Shown here piece by piece: positions 42,577 through 55,688 of a DNA stretch of 64,000 nt. The stretch is from NCBI GenBank assembly GCA_018842655.1, contig JAGTWN010000004.1, forward strand, positions 2,666,001 to 2,730,000. Direction: 5' to 3'. Each line of letters starts with the position of its first letter. The first letter of the stretch is position 1. Under the pieces are notes generated by a model, which worked only from the letters and a program-made list of their open reading frames with translations, searched no databases and was not told the DNA's origin. The position numbers and the translations under genes were made by a program. This DNA comes from Candidatus Pantoea haifensis. Its GTDB lineage: Bacteria; Pseudomonadota; Gammaproteobacteria; Enterobacterales; Enterobacteriaceae.

Positions 42577-45024
42577 CTACAACCTTACTGGTGCGATATT
42601 CCAGATTTCATCGGCATACTCCTGAATCGTCCTGTCCGATGAAAAATACCCCATGCCTGCAATATTTAGCGCGGCGCGGCGTTGCCATTCATCAGGCTGA
42701 CGATAAAGCGCATCGACTTTATCCTGGGTATCGACATAACTGCGGTAATCCGCCAGTAACTGGTAGTGATCGCCGAAATTCACCAGTGAATCGAATAAAT
42801 TACGATAGCGGCCCGGATCCTGTGGACTGAAAACGCCAGACGCAATTTGCGTCAGTACCTGATGCAGTTCAGCATCCTCTTCGTAATATTTACGTGGGTT
42901 ATAACCGTCGCGACGCAGTGCTTCTACTTGCGGCGTGGTATTACCGAAAATAAAGATATTTTCTTCGCCCACATGCTCAAGCATTTCCACGTTAGCCCCG
43001 TCCAGCGTACCGATAGTTAATGCGCCATTCAGAGCGAATTTCATATTACTGGTACCCGACGCTTCGGTTCCTGCGGTAGAGATCTGCTCCGAAAGATCGG
43101 CGGCAGGAATAATGATCTGTGCCAGACTAACGCTGTAATTGGGAATAAAAACAACTTTCAGCTTGTTCTTGACCTGCGGATCATTATTGATCACCTGAGC
43201 AACGTCATTGATCAGATGAATAATATGCTTGGCGACGTAATACGCTGAGGCCGCTTTACCCGCAAAAATATTGACGCGCGGCACCCAATTGGCTCCCGGC
43301 TCGGCTTTGATGCGGTTATAGCGGGTGATCACATGCAATACATTTAAGAGCTGACGTTTGTATTCATGAATACGTTTAATTTGTACGTCAAACAGCGCAT
43401 TCGGATCGAGTACAACATCCAGATTTTTTGCTACCCAGTCTGCCAGCCGACGTTTGTTTTGCAACTTCGCCTCTGCAACTTTCTGAATAAAGGCCGGGTA
43501 ATCAATTTGCGCTTTGAGCTCGTTTAACTGGCTCAACTCGGTGCGCCAGTTGCGACCAATCTCCTCGTCTAACACGTCGGAAAGTGCCGGGTTCGCCAGT
43601 GCTAACCAGCGTCGTGGCGTAACGCCATTGGTTTTATTGCAAAAACGTCCAGGAAACAGGCGAGAGAAATCAGCAAACAGTGACTGCACCATCAAATTAG
43701 AGTGCAGTTCTGATACACCATTGACTTTGTGACTCACAACCACCGCCAGCCACGCCATGCGGACCCGACGGCCCTCTTTTTCATCAATAATCGAGATACG
43801 TGACAGCAAATCCCAGTCGTCAGGATAATAATCCTGAATCGTTTTGAGGAAAAAGTCGTTGATTTCAAAAATAATGCCGAGATGACGCGGTAAAATTTTC
43901 CCGAACATATCAACCGGCCAGGTCTCCAGGGCTTCCGTCATTAAAGTGTGGTTGGTGTAAGAGAACACCTGACAGCACACCTCAAAAGCGTTGTCCCAGG
44001 AAAACTTATGTTCATCGATCAGCAAACGCATCAGCTCTGGAATCGCCAGAACCGGGTGCGTATCGTTCAGGTGAATCGCGATTTTGTCAGCCAGGTTGTC
44101 CCAGGTTTGATGCATACGCCAGTGGCGATTAAGAATGTCCTGAACCGTAGCGGACACCAGGAAATATTCCTGCCGTAAACGCAGCTCGCGACCTGAATAG
44201 GTTGAATCATCAGGATAAAGCACACGAGACACGTTTTCTGAGTGGTTTTTATCTTCAACCGCTGCGAAGTAATCGCCCTGATTGAACTTACCCAGATTGA
44301 TTTCGTTACTGGCTTGGGCGCCCCACAGCCTCAGCGTGTTGGTGGCATCCGTATCAAAGCCTGGGATGATTTGATCGTAAGCCATCGCCAGGATCTCTTC
44401 TGTTTCCAGCCAGCGCACCTTCGATCCTTCATGCTGAATACGTCCACCAAAGCGCACTTTGTAGCGGGTATTGAAACGCTGGAACTCCCAGGGATTACCA
44501 TACTCAAGCCAGTAATCGGGTGACTCTTTTTGCTCGCCATCAATAATGTTCTGTTTGAACATGCCGTAATCATAGCGAATGCCATAACCGCGCCCTGGCA
44601 TGCCCAACGTGGCAAGCGAATCCAGGAAGCAGGCTGCCAGACGACCTAAACCGCCATTTCCGAGGCCAGGATCGTTTTCCTCTTCCATCAGTTCGGCAAG
44701 ATCGAGACCCATTTCGTCCAGCGCCTGATTGAGATCCTCATAAATGCCCATCGCTAATAGTGCATTTCCCAGCGTGCGGCCCATCAGGAATTCCATCGAC
44801 AGGTAATAAACCTGCCTGACATCCTGTGATAACTGGGCGCGGCTGGAACGCAACCAACGCTCAACCATGCGATCGCGCACCGCCAGCAGCGCGGCGTTGA
44901 GCCACTCATGCTTATTGGCGATAGAAGGATCTTTACCAATAGTGAACATCAGCTTGTAAGCAATCGAGTGCTTTAAAGCATCAACCGTCAACGTCGGTGA
45001 GGCGTAAGTGAAAGGTGCATTCAT
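42577..45024 (-). CDS. glgP: Glycogen phosphorylase GlgP
   Basis: 815-residue PLP-dependent GT35 enzyme releasing glucose 1-phosphate from glycogen. The PLP lysine motif [14 protein letters not shown] is near residue 660 and the glycine-rich [19 protein letters not shown] near 120. Length equals E. coli GlgP and the frame is unbroken. Last gene of glgBXCAP, 18 bases after glgA. Its stop is followed by the 37-bp repeat array, not an ordinary terminator. Confidence 0.96.
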   Translation of the reverse strand: MNAPFTYASPTLTVDALKHSIAYKLMFTIGKDPSIANKHEWLNAALLAVRDRMVERWLRSSRAQLSQDVRQVYYLSMEFLMGRTLGNALLAMGIYEDLNQALDEMGLDLAELMEEENDPGLGNGGLGRLAACFLDSLATLGMPGRGYGIRYDYGMFKQNIIDGEQKESPDYWLEYGNPWEFQRFNTRYKVRFGGRIQHEGSKVRWLETEEILAMAYDQIIPGFDTDATNTLRLWGAQASNEINLGKFNQGDYFAAVEDKNHSENVSRVLYPDDSTYSGRELRLRQEYFLVSATVQDILNRHWRMHQTWDNLADKIAIHLNDTHPVLAIPELMRLLIDEHKFSWDNAFEVCCQVFSYTNHTLMTEALETWPVDMFGKILPRHLGIIFEINDFFLKTIQDYYPDDWDLLSRISIIDEKEGRRVRMAWLAVVVSHKVNGVSELHSNLMVQSLFADFSRLFPGRFCNKTNGVTPRRWLALANPALSDVLDEEIGRNWRTELSQLNELKAQIDYPAFIQKVAEAKLQNKRRLADWVAKNLDVVLDPNALFDVQIKRIHEYKRQLLNVLHVITRYNRIKAEPGANWVPRVNIFAGKAASAYYVAKHIIHLINDVAQVINNDPQVKNKLKVVFIPNYSVSLAQIIIPAADLSEQISTAGTEASGTSNMKFALNGALTIGTLDGANVEMLEHVGEENIFIFGNTTPQVEALRRDGYNPRKYYEEDAELHQVLTQIASGVFSPQDPGRYRNLFDSLVNFGDHYQLLADYRSYVDTQDKVDALYRQPDEWQRRAALNIAGMGYFSSDRTIQEYADEIWNIAPVRL

Positions 45025-45042
45025 ATCCAGTTTCCCAATCCG

Positions 45043-46475
45043 TTACAACAAACGTTGATAAAGATCGCGGTAGGCTTGTGCTGCCACCTGCCAGCTAAAA
45101 TCCATTCCCATTGCCTGACGCTGAACGTAACGCCAGAGAGAAGGACGAGACCACAAAACAAAAGCACGTCGAATCGCACGTAAAAGCGACCAGGCGTTAC
45201 TGTCTTCAAAACTGAAGCCGCTGGCGATACCGTCCGCCAGGTTTTCAAGCGAGCTGTCATTCACCGTATCCGCTAAACCGCCGGTGCGGCGTACTAGCGG
45301 CAACGTGCCGTACTTCAGCCCGTAAAGCTGCGTCAGGCCACAGGGTTCAAAGCGACTTGGCACCATAATAACGTCTGCACCACCGACAATGCGGTGCGAG
45401 AAAGCTTCGTGATAGCCGATTTGTACTCCTACGCTTCCTGGATGTTCGGCCGCAGCCGCCAGGAAGCCCTGTTGCAGTTCCGCATCACCCTGTCCCAGCA
45501 GTACCAGTTGTCCCCCTGGGCCAGCAAGCCTGGCAACGCTTCAAGCACCAAATCCAGTCCTTTCTGGCGGGTGAGGCGACTGATAACGCAAAAGACCGGG
45601 ACTTTATCATCCACCTTTAGCCCCATCGCGACCTGAAGTTGACGCTTGTTTTCCGCCTTAGCTTCCAGCGTGTCGCGGTTGTAGCGGGCACTCAGCAGCA
45701 GATCGTGCGCCGGGTCCCATATTGAGGGATCCACACCGTTCAGGACACCGCTTAAGCGGCCTTCCAACATGCGCTGCGCCAGCAATGCTTCCATACCGTA
45801 CCCGAATTCGGCTGAGGTGATCTCATGTGCATAGGTCGGGCTTACTGCAGTGATGTGATCGGCGTAGAACAGCCCGGCTTTCAGGTAGGAGATCTGTCCA
45901 AAGAACTCCAGCCCGTGCATGTTGAAGAATGCGCTGGGTAACTGGATCTGATCCAGATGATGCGCGGCGAACAAACCTTGATAGGCCAGGTTGTGCACGG
46001 TAAACACCGACTTTGCCGGACGTCCACGCGCCTCCATATAAGCGCAGGTCAGCCCCGCGTGCCAGTCGTGTGCATGCACAATGTCTGGCCGCCAGGCAGG
46101 ATCTAACCCGCATGCCAGTTCGCAGCCCATCCAGCCCAGCAGCGCAAAACGCAGATAGTTATCTACGTAAGCGTACTGTGATTCATCGTGATATGGGCTG
46201 CCTGGCCGATCGTATAAACCTGGCGCATCAATGAGATAAATATTAACGCCGTTAAAATGCCCCAGCAGTAAGCGCACAGGACCCGCAAAGGTCTGTAAAT
46301 CAGCAATCACTTCAGTATCTGGTATACCTTTGCGCAATGCTGGAAACGCGGGGATCACCACCCGCGTATCCGTTCCACCCGCAATTTGTGCTTGAGGTAA
46401 TGCCCCGACTACATCAGCCAGCCCGCCAGTTTTCAGCAGCGGAAAAAGTTCTGAACAGACATGTAAAACCTGCAT
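45043..46475 (-). CDS. glgA: Glycogen synthase GlgA (frameshifted)
   Basis: GT5 enzyme adding glucose from ADP-glucose to glycogen. N-terminal ADP-glucose site [13 protein letters not shown] and the C-terminal [14 protein letters not shown] and [10 protein letters not shown] motifs are all present. One C is missing from the run 45512-45516, splitting the gene. Corrected length is 477, identical to E. coli. Start at 46475 ([13 protein letters not shown]) is preferred to the longer frame from 46517. Confidence 0.93.
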
Positions 46476-46536
46476 CCTCGACCTCATTAAGTTATCAGGC
46501 ACGATCCGCGTGCCCATTGCGTGTGCCGCTTATCGC

Positions 46537-47827
46537 CTACTGCCCCGCATTAGCCAATTTGGCCAACATGGCGCGGGTAACCAGTACGATGCCTTCTTCC
46601 GAACGGTGAAACCGGCGACTGTCTTCATCAGGGTTTTCGCCAATCACCATCCCTTCTGGCAGCACGCAGGCGCGGTCAACCACACAGCGGCGCAGACGAC
46701 AGGATCGGCCAACCACCACATCAGGCAGCAGCACGGTAGAATCAATATTGCAAAAGAATTAACGCGCACGCGCGGGAAAAGCACAGAATTCACGACCACC
46801 GACCCCGAAATAATGCAGCCGCCAGAAACTAAAGAGTTCATGGTCATGCCGTGACTGCCGGAGCGGTCCTGCACAAATTTAGCAGGCGGTAGCGGTTCCA
46901 TATGCGTGCGGATTGGCCAGGTGTGGTCATACATATCCAGTTCTGGTGTAACCGAGGCCAGATCAAGATTGGCACGCCAGTAAGCCTCCAGCGTTCCCAC
47001 ATCGCGCCAATAGGGCGTTGCTTTGTCATCGTTTTGCACACAGGAAAGGGCAAACGAATGAGCGTAGCCTTCGCCGCTTGCCACGATTTTTGGCAGGATA
47101 TCCTTACCAAAATCGTGATTCGAATTGGGTTCCAGCAGGTCTTCTTCTAATAGCTGGTAAAGATAGTCTGCATTAAAGACATAGACGCCCATACTGGCGA
47201 GCGACTGAGTATCGTCGCCTGGCATGGTAGGGGTTTAGGCGGTTTCTCAACGAAATCAACCACCATATTTTCCTCGTTCACCGCCATCACCCCAAAGGCT
47301 GTGGCTTCGTGAACCGGAACCGGTAAACAGGCAATGGTGCACTTTACATTTTTATCTACGTGATCCAACAGCATGCGCGAGTAATCCATTTTATAAATAT
47401 GGTCCCCGGCAAGAATCACGATGTACTGTGCATCATAACGGCGAATAATATCGAGGTTTTGCGTCACCGCATCGGCAGTGCCGCGATACCAGTGCTCAGT
47501 AGAGAAACGCTGCTGCGCTGGCAGTAAATCAACAAATTCGTTCATCTCCTCGTTGAAGATCGACCAGCCACGCTGAATATGCTGGGTCAGCGTATGCGAT
47601 TGATATTGAGTAATGACGCCAATGCGGCGGATGCCGGAGTTCACGCAGTTGGAGAGCGCAAAGTCGATGATACGGAATTTACCGCCAAAGTGTACGGCAG
47701 GTTTGGCGCGTTCCGCGGTCAGGTCAACAAGGCGTGTGCCACGTCCTCCGGCAAGGATCAGGGCAACCGTTTGTGTAGGGAGCTGGCGAGCCAGCATCAG
47801 ATGATCTGTTCTGTCTAATTTAACCAT
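46537..47827 (-). CDS. glgC: Glucose-1-phosphate adenylyltransferase GlgC (two frameshifts)
   Basis: ADP-glucose pyrophosphorylase, the committed step of glycogen synthesis. Nucleotide-binding [12 protein letters not shown] at the N-terminus with the FBP-site region [15 protein letters not shown], the substrate loop FVEKP, and a C-terminal beta-helix. Two one-base losses: a G in 47230-47233 (after VEKPPKP) and an A in 46752-46755 (after RVNSF). Corrected length 430 residues (E. coli 431). Start at 47827 matches the family. Confidence 0.92.
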
Positions 47828-47837
47828 GTCTGACTCC

Positions 47838-49819
47838 TTATGATTGCTTTTGGAACACGCACACACCGTGTGCGGGACCATGCCAGACAGTTAACAGGAT
47901 GGGGTTATCGTCCCCGGCGAAAGGAGGAAGGGCACGCCATTCTCCGTCTGGTAAGGCGATGTCACTCACCGATTCCGTGGCGTTTATTGTTATTAACCAG
48001 CGGCCGGAGAGCAGGATCTGCATTCTGTGCGCCCCTGCTTCCATTCGTCGTGCTGCAGTGGTTTGCCGCTGGCATTGAGCCACTGCACATTGCCGTCACC
48101 TTCCTGCCACCAGCGGTCCGCCGTCAGCGCAGGAATGCGCTGGCGTAAGTGGATCAACGCAGCGGTGAAATCGACCAATCCTTTTTCATCAGCCTGCCAG
48201 TCCAGCCAGGTTAACGCATTGTCCTGACAGTAGGCATTGTTGTTACCGTGCTGACTGTGACCACGCTCATCACCCGCCAGCAGCATGGGTGTGCCTTGTG
48301 CCAGCAGCAGCGTGGTAAGTAAGCCATGCACGCTAAGCCGCCGACGCTCAAACACATCAAAGCTGACCTGCAATCCTTCTTTACCATGATTATGGCTGTA
48401 ATTGTTGCCATGACCATCGCGGTTGTCTTCGCCGTTGGCTTCATTGTGTTTGTGGTTAAAACTGACCAAATCACACAGCGTGAAACCGTCATGGGCGGTT
48501 ACTAAATTAAGGGTAGCGTGGGGTTGCCGCGTCTGGTGCTGAAACAGATCGCTGGATGCGGCAAAACGGCGAGCAAACTCACCGTTAGTTACCTCGCCAT
48601 GCAGCCAGTAGCGCCGCACGGTATCGCGAAACTGGTCGTTCCATTCAGCAAACGGTTCGGGATAGTGCCCCACCTGATAGCCATCAGGCCCGATATCCCA
48701 GGGTTCGACAATCAGCTTCACTGATGACAGCAGCGGACAGGCACGTATCGCTCTAAACAGCGGTGCGTCACGCTGATAATCTGGCGTCCGGCCCAGAACC
48801 GTCGCCAGATCAAAACGAAAGCCATCAACGTGACATACGCGCACCCAGTAACGCAGTGCCTCTAACGCCCACGTCATGACCTGAGGATGATTGAGATTGA
48901 GGGTGTTACCGCACCCGGTCCAGTTTACATATTCACCCTGCTCGTTTAGCCAGTAATAACTGGCGTTATCCACACCGCGCAGAGAAACGGTCGGGCCAAT
49001 TTCCTCAAGCTCGGCACTGTGGTTAAACACCACATCAAGCAAGACTTCGATGCCTGCAGCATGCAGATTTTTCACCGCCTGCTGGAATTCCTGCAACGGC
49101 GTCAGTCCATCTTGCCCGGAGGCGTAACGAGGATCAACGGCCCACAACGCAAACGGGTTATAGCCCCAATAGTTGCTTAAACCGAGACGCAGCAGGCGTG
49201 GCTCGCTGGCAAAATGCGCAATCGGTAACAGCTCAATGGCGGTAATACCAAGGTAACGCAGATAATCCACCATAACAGGATGGCCTAACGCTGCGTAAGT
49301 CCCGCGCAGTGTTTCCGGAATTTCCGGATGTCGTTTGGTGAGGCCGCGCACATGCGCTTCATAAATCACTGTATTGCCCCACGGTGTGCAGGGCGCAACA
49401 TCTTCTTCCCAGTCAAAATCTTCGGCGACCACCAGCGACTTAGGCGCTAAGGCAGCGTTATCCACGAGATCCGGTTCGATTTCTCCACCGTGAAAACAGA
49501 GATCGTCTGGAATATCCCCTTCTACCGCGCGGGCACAGGGATCAACCAGTAATTTCGCGGGATTAAAACGATGCCCTTGCCTGGGCGCCCAGGGGCCGTG
49601 CACCCGATAGCCGTAACGCTGGCCTGGTTTGATGCCTGCCACGTAACCATGCCAGATATCACCACTGCGACCCGGTAATGCAATACGCTGTTCACGACCG
49701 CGCGCGTCAAACAAGCAGAGTTCAACGTGTGTGGCATGATGAGAAAACAGCGTAAAGTTGACGCCCTTACCATCGTAATTAGCACCTAAAGGTTCAGGGC
49801 TACCGGGATTGACTGTCAT
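47838..49819 (-). CDS. glgX: Glycogen debranching enzyme GlgX (frameshifted)
   Basis: GH13 isoamylase-type enzyme that removes short side chains left by GlgP. CBM48 at the N-terminus; catalytic motifs [20 protein letters not shown] (nucleophile), VEPWDIG (acid/base) and [13 protein letters not shown]. One C is missing in 48032-48035, about 65 residues before the end; the remainder continues to 47838. Corrected length 660 residues (E. coli 657). The start overlaps the glgB stop. Confidence 0.93.
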
Positions 49820-52001
49820 TCACTCTCCTCACGCACCAGCCAGACAGTGGCAAGCGGCGGCAGATTCAGACTGAGGGATTGCGGACGACCATGACTCTCC
49901 TGTGAATCGGTATGTACCCGGTGATTACGCACATCACTGCCGTGATATTCATGCTGATCGGTGTTCATCACTTCGCGCCAGCTACCCGCCTGGTTAACGC
50001 CAAAGCGATAACCCGGACGCGGCACAGGGGTAAAGTTACTGGCGATAATCATTTCATTGCCGTCACGGTCGCGACGCACAAACACATACACCGAGTTTTC
50101 AAAATCATCGACCACCAGCCACTCAAACCCTTGTGGATCAAAATCGAGTTGATGCAGCGACTTATGGTGTTGATAAGTGAAGTTGAGATCGCGTACCAGA
50201 CGCTGCACACCATGGTGCCAGTTGTCTGCACCTTCCAGCAGATGCCAGTCGAGACTGGAGTCGTGATCCCACTCTCTTCCCTGTGCAAACTCACCGCCCA
50301 TAAACAGCAATTTTTTGCCAGGAAATGCCCACATCCAGCCGTAATAGGCACGCAGGTTGGCAAACTTCTGCCACGCATCGCCTGGCATACGATCAAGAAT
50401 GGAACGTTTGCCATGCACCACTTCATCATGTGACAGCGGCAACACGAAGTTCTCGGTGTAGTTGTACATCATGCCAAAACTCATCAGGTTGTGATGATAG
50501 CGACGATGGATTGGATCAAGCTTCATGTAGTCGAGCGTGTCGTGCATCCAGCCAAGGTTCCACTTAAACCAGAAGCCCAGTCCGCCATCTTCAGGTGGAC
50601 GTGACACGCCAGGAAAATCGGTGGATTCTTCTGCTACGGTCACTGTCCCTGGCATTACCTGGCCGAGTGTGCGGTTGGTGTAACGTAAGAAAGCGATCGC
50701 TTCGAGGTTTTCACGGCCCCCTGATAATTAGGAACCCATTCACCTTCTGCGCGGCTGTAATCGCGGTAAATCATTGACGCAACCGCGTCGACACGCAAAC
50801 CATCAATGCCAAAACGTTCAAGCCAGTAGAGCGCATTGCCTGACAAATAGTTGCTGACTTCGCGGCGACCAAAGTTATAGATCAGCGTGTTCCAGTCCTG
50901 ATGAAAGCCTTCACGCGGATCGCTGTGTTCATAAAGCTCAGTGCCGTCAAATTTTGCTAAGCCGAAGTCATCGCTGGGAAAGTGGCCCGGCACCCAATCC
51001 AGTAATACATTCAGGCCAGCCTCATGCGCGCTGGCAATAAAGTCGCGAAACTCGTCGCGCGTCCCGAAGCGACGGGTGGGCGCGTACATACCCAGAGGCT
51101 GGTAACCCCAACTGCCATCAAAGGGATGCTCGTTGATTGGCATCAGTTCAATATGGGTAAAGCCCATCTCTTTGACGTAAGGGATCAGTTGTTCAGACAG
51201 CTCTTTGTAGCTGAGCCAGAAATTATTGTCGGTGTGACGGCGCCAGGAGCCAAGATGCACTTCGTAAATTGAGATTGGCGCATCAAACGCATTGGCGGCT
51301 TTGCGCTCAGCTTTCATCTCAATCAGGTTAGGCAGCCCACAAATTGTTGAGGCGGTTTGCGGACGCATCTGCGCTTCAAAGGCGAACGGATCAGCTTTAA
51401 TGCGCAGCTGACCACTCGCATCAATGATTTCAAATTTATAGAACTGGCCATTGAAAGCGCCCGGTACAAACAGTTCCCAGATGCCCAGTTCCTGACGCAA
51501 GCGCATCGGATGGCGGCGACCGTCCCAGTAATTGAAATCGCCGACGACCGATACGCGACGTGCATTGGGTGCCCAGACGCAAAAGCGCGTACCGTTCACG
51601 TCATCAATCACTGCGCCATGTGCACCCAGCGTTTCATAGGGACGCAAATGTGTCCCTTCCGCCAGTAGCCATGCATCCATCTCTTGCAGCAACGGGCCGA
51701 AACGGTAAGCGTCGTCCAGCAAGTTTTGCTGTCCGTGCCAGTTTACGGCTAACTGGTAGCGAAAACGGTTTTTGCGACGTGGGACCACACCGCTAAAGAA
51801 GCCACGAGAATCAACACATTTTAGCTGGGCGAGTTTACGCCCGGTATTCGTTTCAATTACCCAAACCTCTGAAGCCTCGGGCAGCAGCGCCCGTACTTCA
51901 AGGCCTTTTTCCGTCTGGTGCATCCCTAATATTGAAAAGGGATCGGCGTAATTCCCCTCAAACAGGGCATTGATCGCCTGGCGATCGGGAAGCTCTGACA
52001 T
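49816..52001 (-). CDS. glgB: 1,4-alpha-glucan branching enzyme GlgB (frameshifted)
   Basis: GH13 branching enzyme forming alpha-1,6 links in glycogen; first gene of glgBXCAP. Domains: N1/CBM48 modules, catalytic barrel with [27 protein letters not shown] (nucleophile Asp) and MAEES-like [10 protein letters not shown] (acid/base Glu), then [12 protein letters not shown]. One C is missing at 50717-50721, between nucleophile and acid/base motifs. Corrected length 728, identical to E. coli. Start at 52001 ([16 protein letters not shown]). Confidence 0.93.
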
Positions 52002-52315
52002 GACTTTCTTCCTGTGATAGTGGCAGGCGAAATGGGCGTATTCGCAACACGCATCAGATGCACTGCTCTTCATTGAGCCATGCGTACAACGACAAGGAAA
52101 TTAAGCCAGTCCGTGGGAAAGATTCTTTGCCGTGTACAACAACCATTCAGTTCTAAAAGCAAAACAGTCAACAAGCGGCACATCATTGTTAAATCATAGC
52201 TTGGCGATGGAAGTTGCCAGGCCAGAAAACAAAAAATTCTTCACGAGCAAGCAAAAAAGGGAAGCTGATCACTTCCAGAGGATAAGTCATTTGACTTATT
52301 AGAGGATAAAAAGCC
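52002..52315. other. Intergenic region between asd and glgB
   Basis: About 310 bases that should carry the glgBXCAP promoter on the minus strand. I see no gene and could not choose a promoter by eye. The left-hand part next to glgB is less AT-rich than the right. Confidence 0.45.
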
Positions 52316-52344
52316 AAAAAGGCCGGAGATTTTCCAGCCTTTTT
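52316..52344 (-). terminator. Terminator of asd
   Basis: On the minus strand an AAAAAGGCTGG/CCGGCCTTTTT stem (one G-U pair) with a seven-base loop and its own T run, starting about 15 bases after the asd stop. Confidence 0.85.
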
Positions 52345-52358
52345 GAAAAGTTTAAGAT

Positions 52359-53468
52359 TTAGTCTACCAGCAGACGCAGCATACGGCGCAGCGGTTCCGC
52401 AGCGCCCCATAACAGTTGGTCACCCACGGTAAAGGCCGAGAGATATTCTGGCCCCATATTGAGTTTGCGCAGGCGACCGACCGGCGTGGTCAGCGTGCCG
52501 GTAACGGCGGCAGGCGTCAGTTCACGCATTGTCAGTTCGCGGTCATTTGGCACCACTTTGACCCATTCGTTATGTGAAGCCAGTAGCTGTTCAATCTCCG
52601 CCAGCGGCACATCTTTTTTCAACTTCAGGGTAAAGGCCTGGCTGTGACAGCGCAGCGCACCAACACGTACGCATAAACCGTCTACCGGAATGGTGTGTTG
52701 CGTACCCAGAATCTTGTTGGTTTCTGCCTGGCCTTTCCACTCTTCGCGGCTCTGACCGTTTTCAAGCTGTTTGTCGATCCATGGGATCAGGCTTCCCGCC
52801 AGCGGTACACCAAAGTTGTCTGTCGGCAAAGTGCCGGAACGGGTAAAATCCGTCACGCTGCGCTCAATATCAAGAATGGCTGACGCCGGATCGTGCAGTG
52901 ATTTTGCCACGTGGTCGTGCAGCATACCCATTTGCGTCAGCAGCTCGCGCATATGTCGTGCACCGCCGCCCGATGCGGCCTGATAAGTTGCCACAGACGC
53001 CCACTCCACCAGGTTCTGTGCAAACAGGCCGCCGAGCGACATCAGCATCAGGCTGACGGTGCAGTTACCGCCAACAAATGTATTAATGCCGTTGTCGATG
53101 CCCTGACGAATCACCTGATGGTTAACCGGGTCGAGGATAATGATGGCATCGTCTTTCATACGCAGCGTAGAGGCCGCATCGATCCAGTAACCTTTCCAGC
53201 CACTGGCGCGCAGCTTAGGATAGACTTCACTGGTATAGTCGCCGCCCTGGCAGGTGATAATGATATCCAGTGCTTTTAGTGCATCGATATCAAAGGCATC
53301 CTGAAGTGCACCATGATGCTTGCCACCGAATTCCGGGGCCGCCTGACCATGCTGCGACGTCGAGAAAAAGACCGGATTGATAACATCAAAATCGCGCTCT
53401 TCACTCATGCGGGACATCAGCACTGAGCCGACCATACCGCGCCAACCAACAAAACCTACATTCTTCAT
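52359..53468 (-). CDS. asd: Aspartate-semialdehyde dehydrogenase Asd
   Basis: 369-residue enzyme reducing aspartyl phosphate to aspartate semialdehyde for lysine, methionine, threonine and diaminopimelate. NADP-binding [18 protein letters not shown], catalytic Cys in [12 protein letters not shown] (about residue 135), and the [15 protein letters not shown] substrate region. Single gene with its own terminator. Confidence 0.96.
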   Translation of the reverse strand: MKNVGFVGWRGMVGSVLMSRMSEERDFDVINPVFFSTSQHGQAAPEFGGKHHGALQDAFDIDALKALDIIITCQGGDYTSEVYPKLRASGWKGYWIDAASTLRMKDDAIIILDPVNHQVIRQGIDNGINTFVGGNCTVSLMLMSLGGLFAQNLVEWASVATYQAASGGGARHMRELLTQMGMLHDHVAKSLHDPASAILDIERSVTDFTRSGTLPTDNFGVPLAGSLIPWIDKQLENGQSREEWKGQAETNKILGTQHTIPVDGLCVRVGALRCHSQAFTLKLKKDVPLAEIEQLLASHNEWVKVVPNDRELTMRELTPAAVTGTLTTPVGRLRKLNMGPEYLSAFTVGDQLLWGAAEPLRRMLRLLVD

Positions 53469-53675
53469 GTCGTATCCGTCTCAGGCGATGTCACACCTGA
53501 TTTTCAACCGAGGGGAAGAGCGGAGTGCCAATTTCACCCCACTCTGCGTAATAATATGACCACCAACTCTACAAAATGCACAATTTCTGGCAAGTGAATT
53601 AATTCGATGGCGCTAACTTTTTCAGCAGCACATCTAATAACACGCTTTTCTTAACCATGAGTCGATATAAAACAG

Positions 53676-54268
53676 ATGACTGAAATGATTTCTGCAACAA
53701 TATTATTGTTGTTAATAATGGATCCGCTGGGCAATTTGCCGATTTTTATGTCGGTTTTAAAGCATCTGGAGCCTAAACGTCGCCGCATGGTGTTAATTCG
53801 CGAAATGCTGATTGCGCTGGCGATTATGCTGCTGTTTTTGTTTGCGGGTGAACGCATTCTGGCGTTTTTGAACCTGCGCACTGAAACAGTTTCGATCTCT
53901 GGCGGCGTTATTCTCTTTTTAATCGCCATCAAAATGATTTTCCCTTCGCCCGAAACCAGCAGTACCGGTTTACCTGCCGGAGAAGAACCGTTTCTGGTGC
54001 CGCTTGCTATCCCGCTGGTTGCCGGCCCTTCGCTGCTGGCAACGTTGATGCTGTTATCGCACCAATACCCGCACCAAATGTCACATCTGGTCGGTGCGCT
54101 GTTGATTGCCTGGGGCGTTACCGTGGTGATTTTACTGCTTTCCGGCGTATTTTGCGGCTGCTCGGCGATAAAGGGGTTAACGCACTGGAAAGACTGATGG
54201 GGCTGATCCTGATTATGCTGGCGACACAGATGTTTTTAGATGGGATTCGGGCTTACCTGAAATTGTAG
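53676..54268 (+). CDS. yhgN: MarC-family inner-membrane protein YhgN (frameshifted)
   Basis: UPF0056/MarC family membrane protein with six predicted helices; transport role unproven. Conserved MDPLGNLPIFMSVLKH, SISGGVILFLIAIKM and VPLAIPLVAGPSLLATLMLL are present. One T is missing from the run 54150-54153, shifting the last ~28 residues (LERLMGLILIMLATQMFLDG). Corrected length 197, identical to E. coli. Confidence 0.92.
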
Positions 54269-54345
54269 GTATGGCACCCGCTTTCTCCACCTCAATCCTC
54301 CTCTGATCGGGGAAGATTGAAGTGAGAATAGTAAACCGCAACAGC

Positions 54346-55685
54346 TTAAGACAACAATTCAAACGCAATCATGCCAACCACTGCGCCCACCGTACCCAGA
54401 ATCGTTTCCATCAGCGTCCAGGTTTTTAACGTCTCCGCTTCGCTGGCACCGGTAAAACGGCCAAACAGCCAGAAACCCGCGTCATTCACGTGACTGATAA
54501 TAATTGACCCGCCGCCAATACAAATGGATAAGGCTGCCAGTTGCGCACCACTGTAATGTAACGGTTCAATTACCGGCATAATCAAGCCAACGGTGGTCAG
54601 ACATGCCACGGTCGCGGAACCCTGAATAACACGCACTGCGCCAGACAGAATAAAACAGGCCAGCGCAACAGGAAGCCCGGCACCGGTCAGAGCATTACCC
54701 AACACCGGCCCCACGCCTGAATCAACCAGTACCTGCTTAAACACGCCGCCTGCGCCGATGACCAGCAGAATAATACCCGCCGGTTGCAGCGCACTGCCGC
54801 ACACCTGCATCACTTTCTCTTTATCCATGCCCTGACGATAAGCCAGACCATAAATAGCCACCAGACAGGCCAGCAGAATGGCCGTAAACGGATGACCCAT
54901 AAATTCCAGCCATTGATAAAGCGACGTTCCTTCGGTGGTAAACCGTGCGCCAATGGTTTTCAGCCCCACCAGAACCAGCGGGAACAGAATCAGACAGAGA
55001 CTGAAACCAAACGAGGGTAGCTGACTTTCATCGACATCCGGTTGATGATCTTCCGGCGGTGAGCTGAAAGAGACATGCTTACCGATGAAATTGCCAAACA
55101 ACGGACCAGCGATCAGCATGCCTGGAATGGCAGCACACAGACCGAGCAGGATCATCCAGCCAAAATCTGCGTGCATCTGTGAAGCCAGCAACATGGGCGC
55201 AGGGCCCGGTAGCAGAAAGGCGGCGGACGCGGCCACACCGGCAAACAGCGGGATCACCAGCTTGACTAAATTGCCCTGCGTGCGCCGCGCCACAGCGAAC
55301 GCAATGCTAATCAGCAGCACCACAGCCACTTCAAAAAACAGCGGCAGTGCGCAGATCAAACCGGCAATGCCCATCGCGTAGTGTGCACGGCTCTCGCCAA
55401 AGGTTTTCAGCATGCGGATGGCAATCTGATCGACCGAGCCGGTTTCATGCAGGATTTTGCCGAACATCGCCCCCAGCGCCACCACGATGGCCAGAAAGCC
55501 GAGCGTGCCGCCCATCCCTTTTTCCATGGTCTCGGCGATTTTATTCAGCGGCATGCCGGAAAACAGCCCGGCACCAATCGACACCAACATCAGGGCGACA
55601 AAGGCATGCATACGCGCTTTCATCACCAAAAAAGCAGCAGCAGGACAGAGCCTGCTGCGGTCAAAACGAGTGTAGCGGTATTCAT
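54346..55685 (-). CDS. gntU: Low-affinity gluconate transporter GntU (frameshifted)
   Basis: GntP-family gluconate:H+ symporter with about 12 membrane helices. The long frame begins at MVMKARMHAF (55629). The true start is ATG 55685 (MNTATLVLTAAGSVLLLL) in another frame, with one A missing from the run 55628-55633. Corrected length 446, identical to E. coli. GIAGLICALPLFFEV and IIISHVNDAGFWLFG are family signatures. Follows gntK by three bases. Confidence 0.92.
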
Positions 55686-55688
55686 TGA

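Noticed and set aside
41625-42830. Several overlapping plus-strand open frames of 60-230 codons across the glpD-glgP gap
   Set aside because: They run through tandem repeats with 100- and 37-base periods, and the peptides are low-complexity repeats; one also runs into glgP antisense. Periods not divisible by three argue against coding.
55629-55685. Shorter GntU starting at the internal methionine
   Set aside because: The missing N-terminal helix is encoded just upstream in another frame and matches the family once one A is restored.
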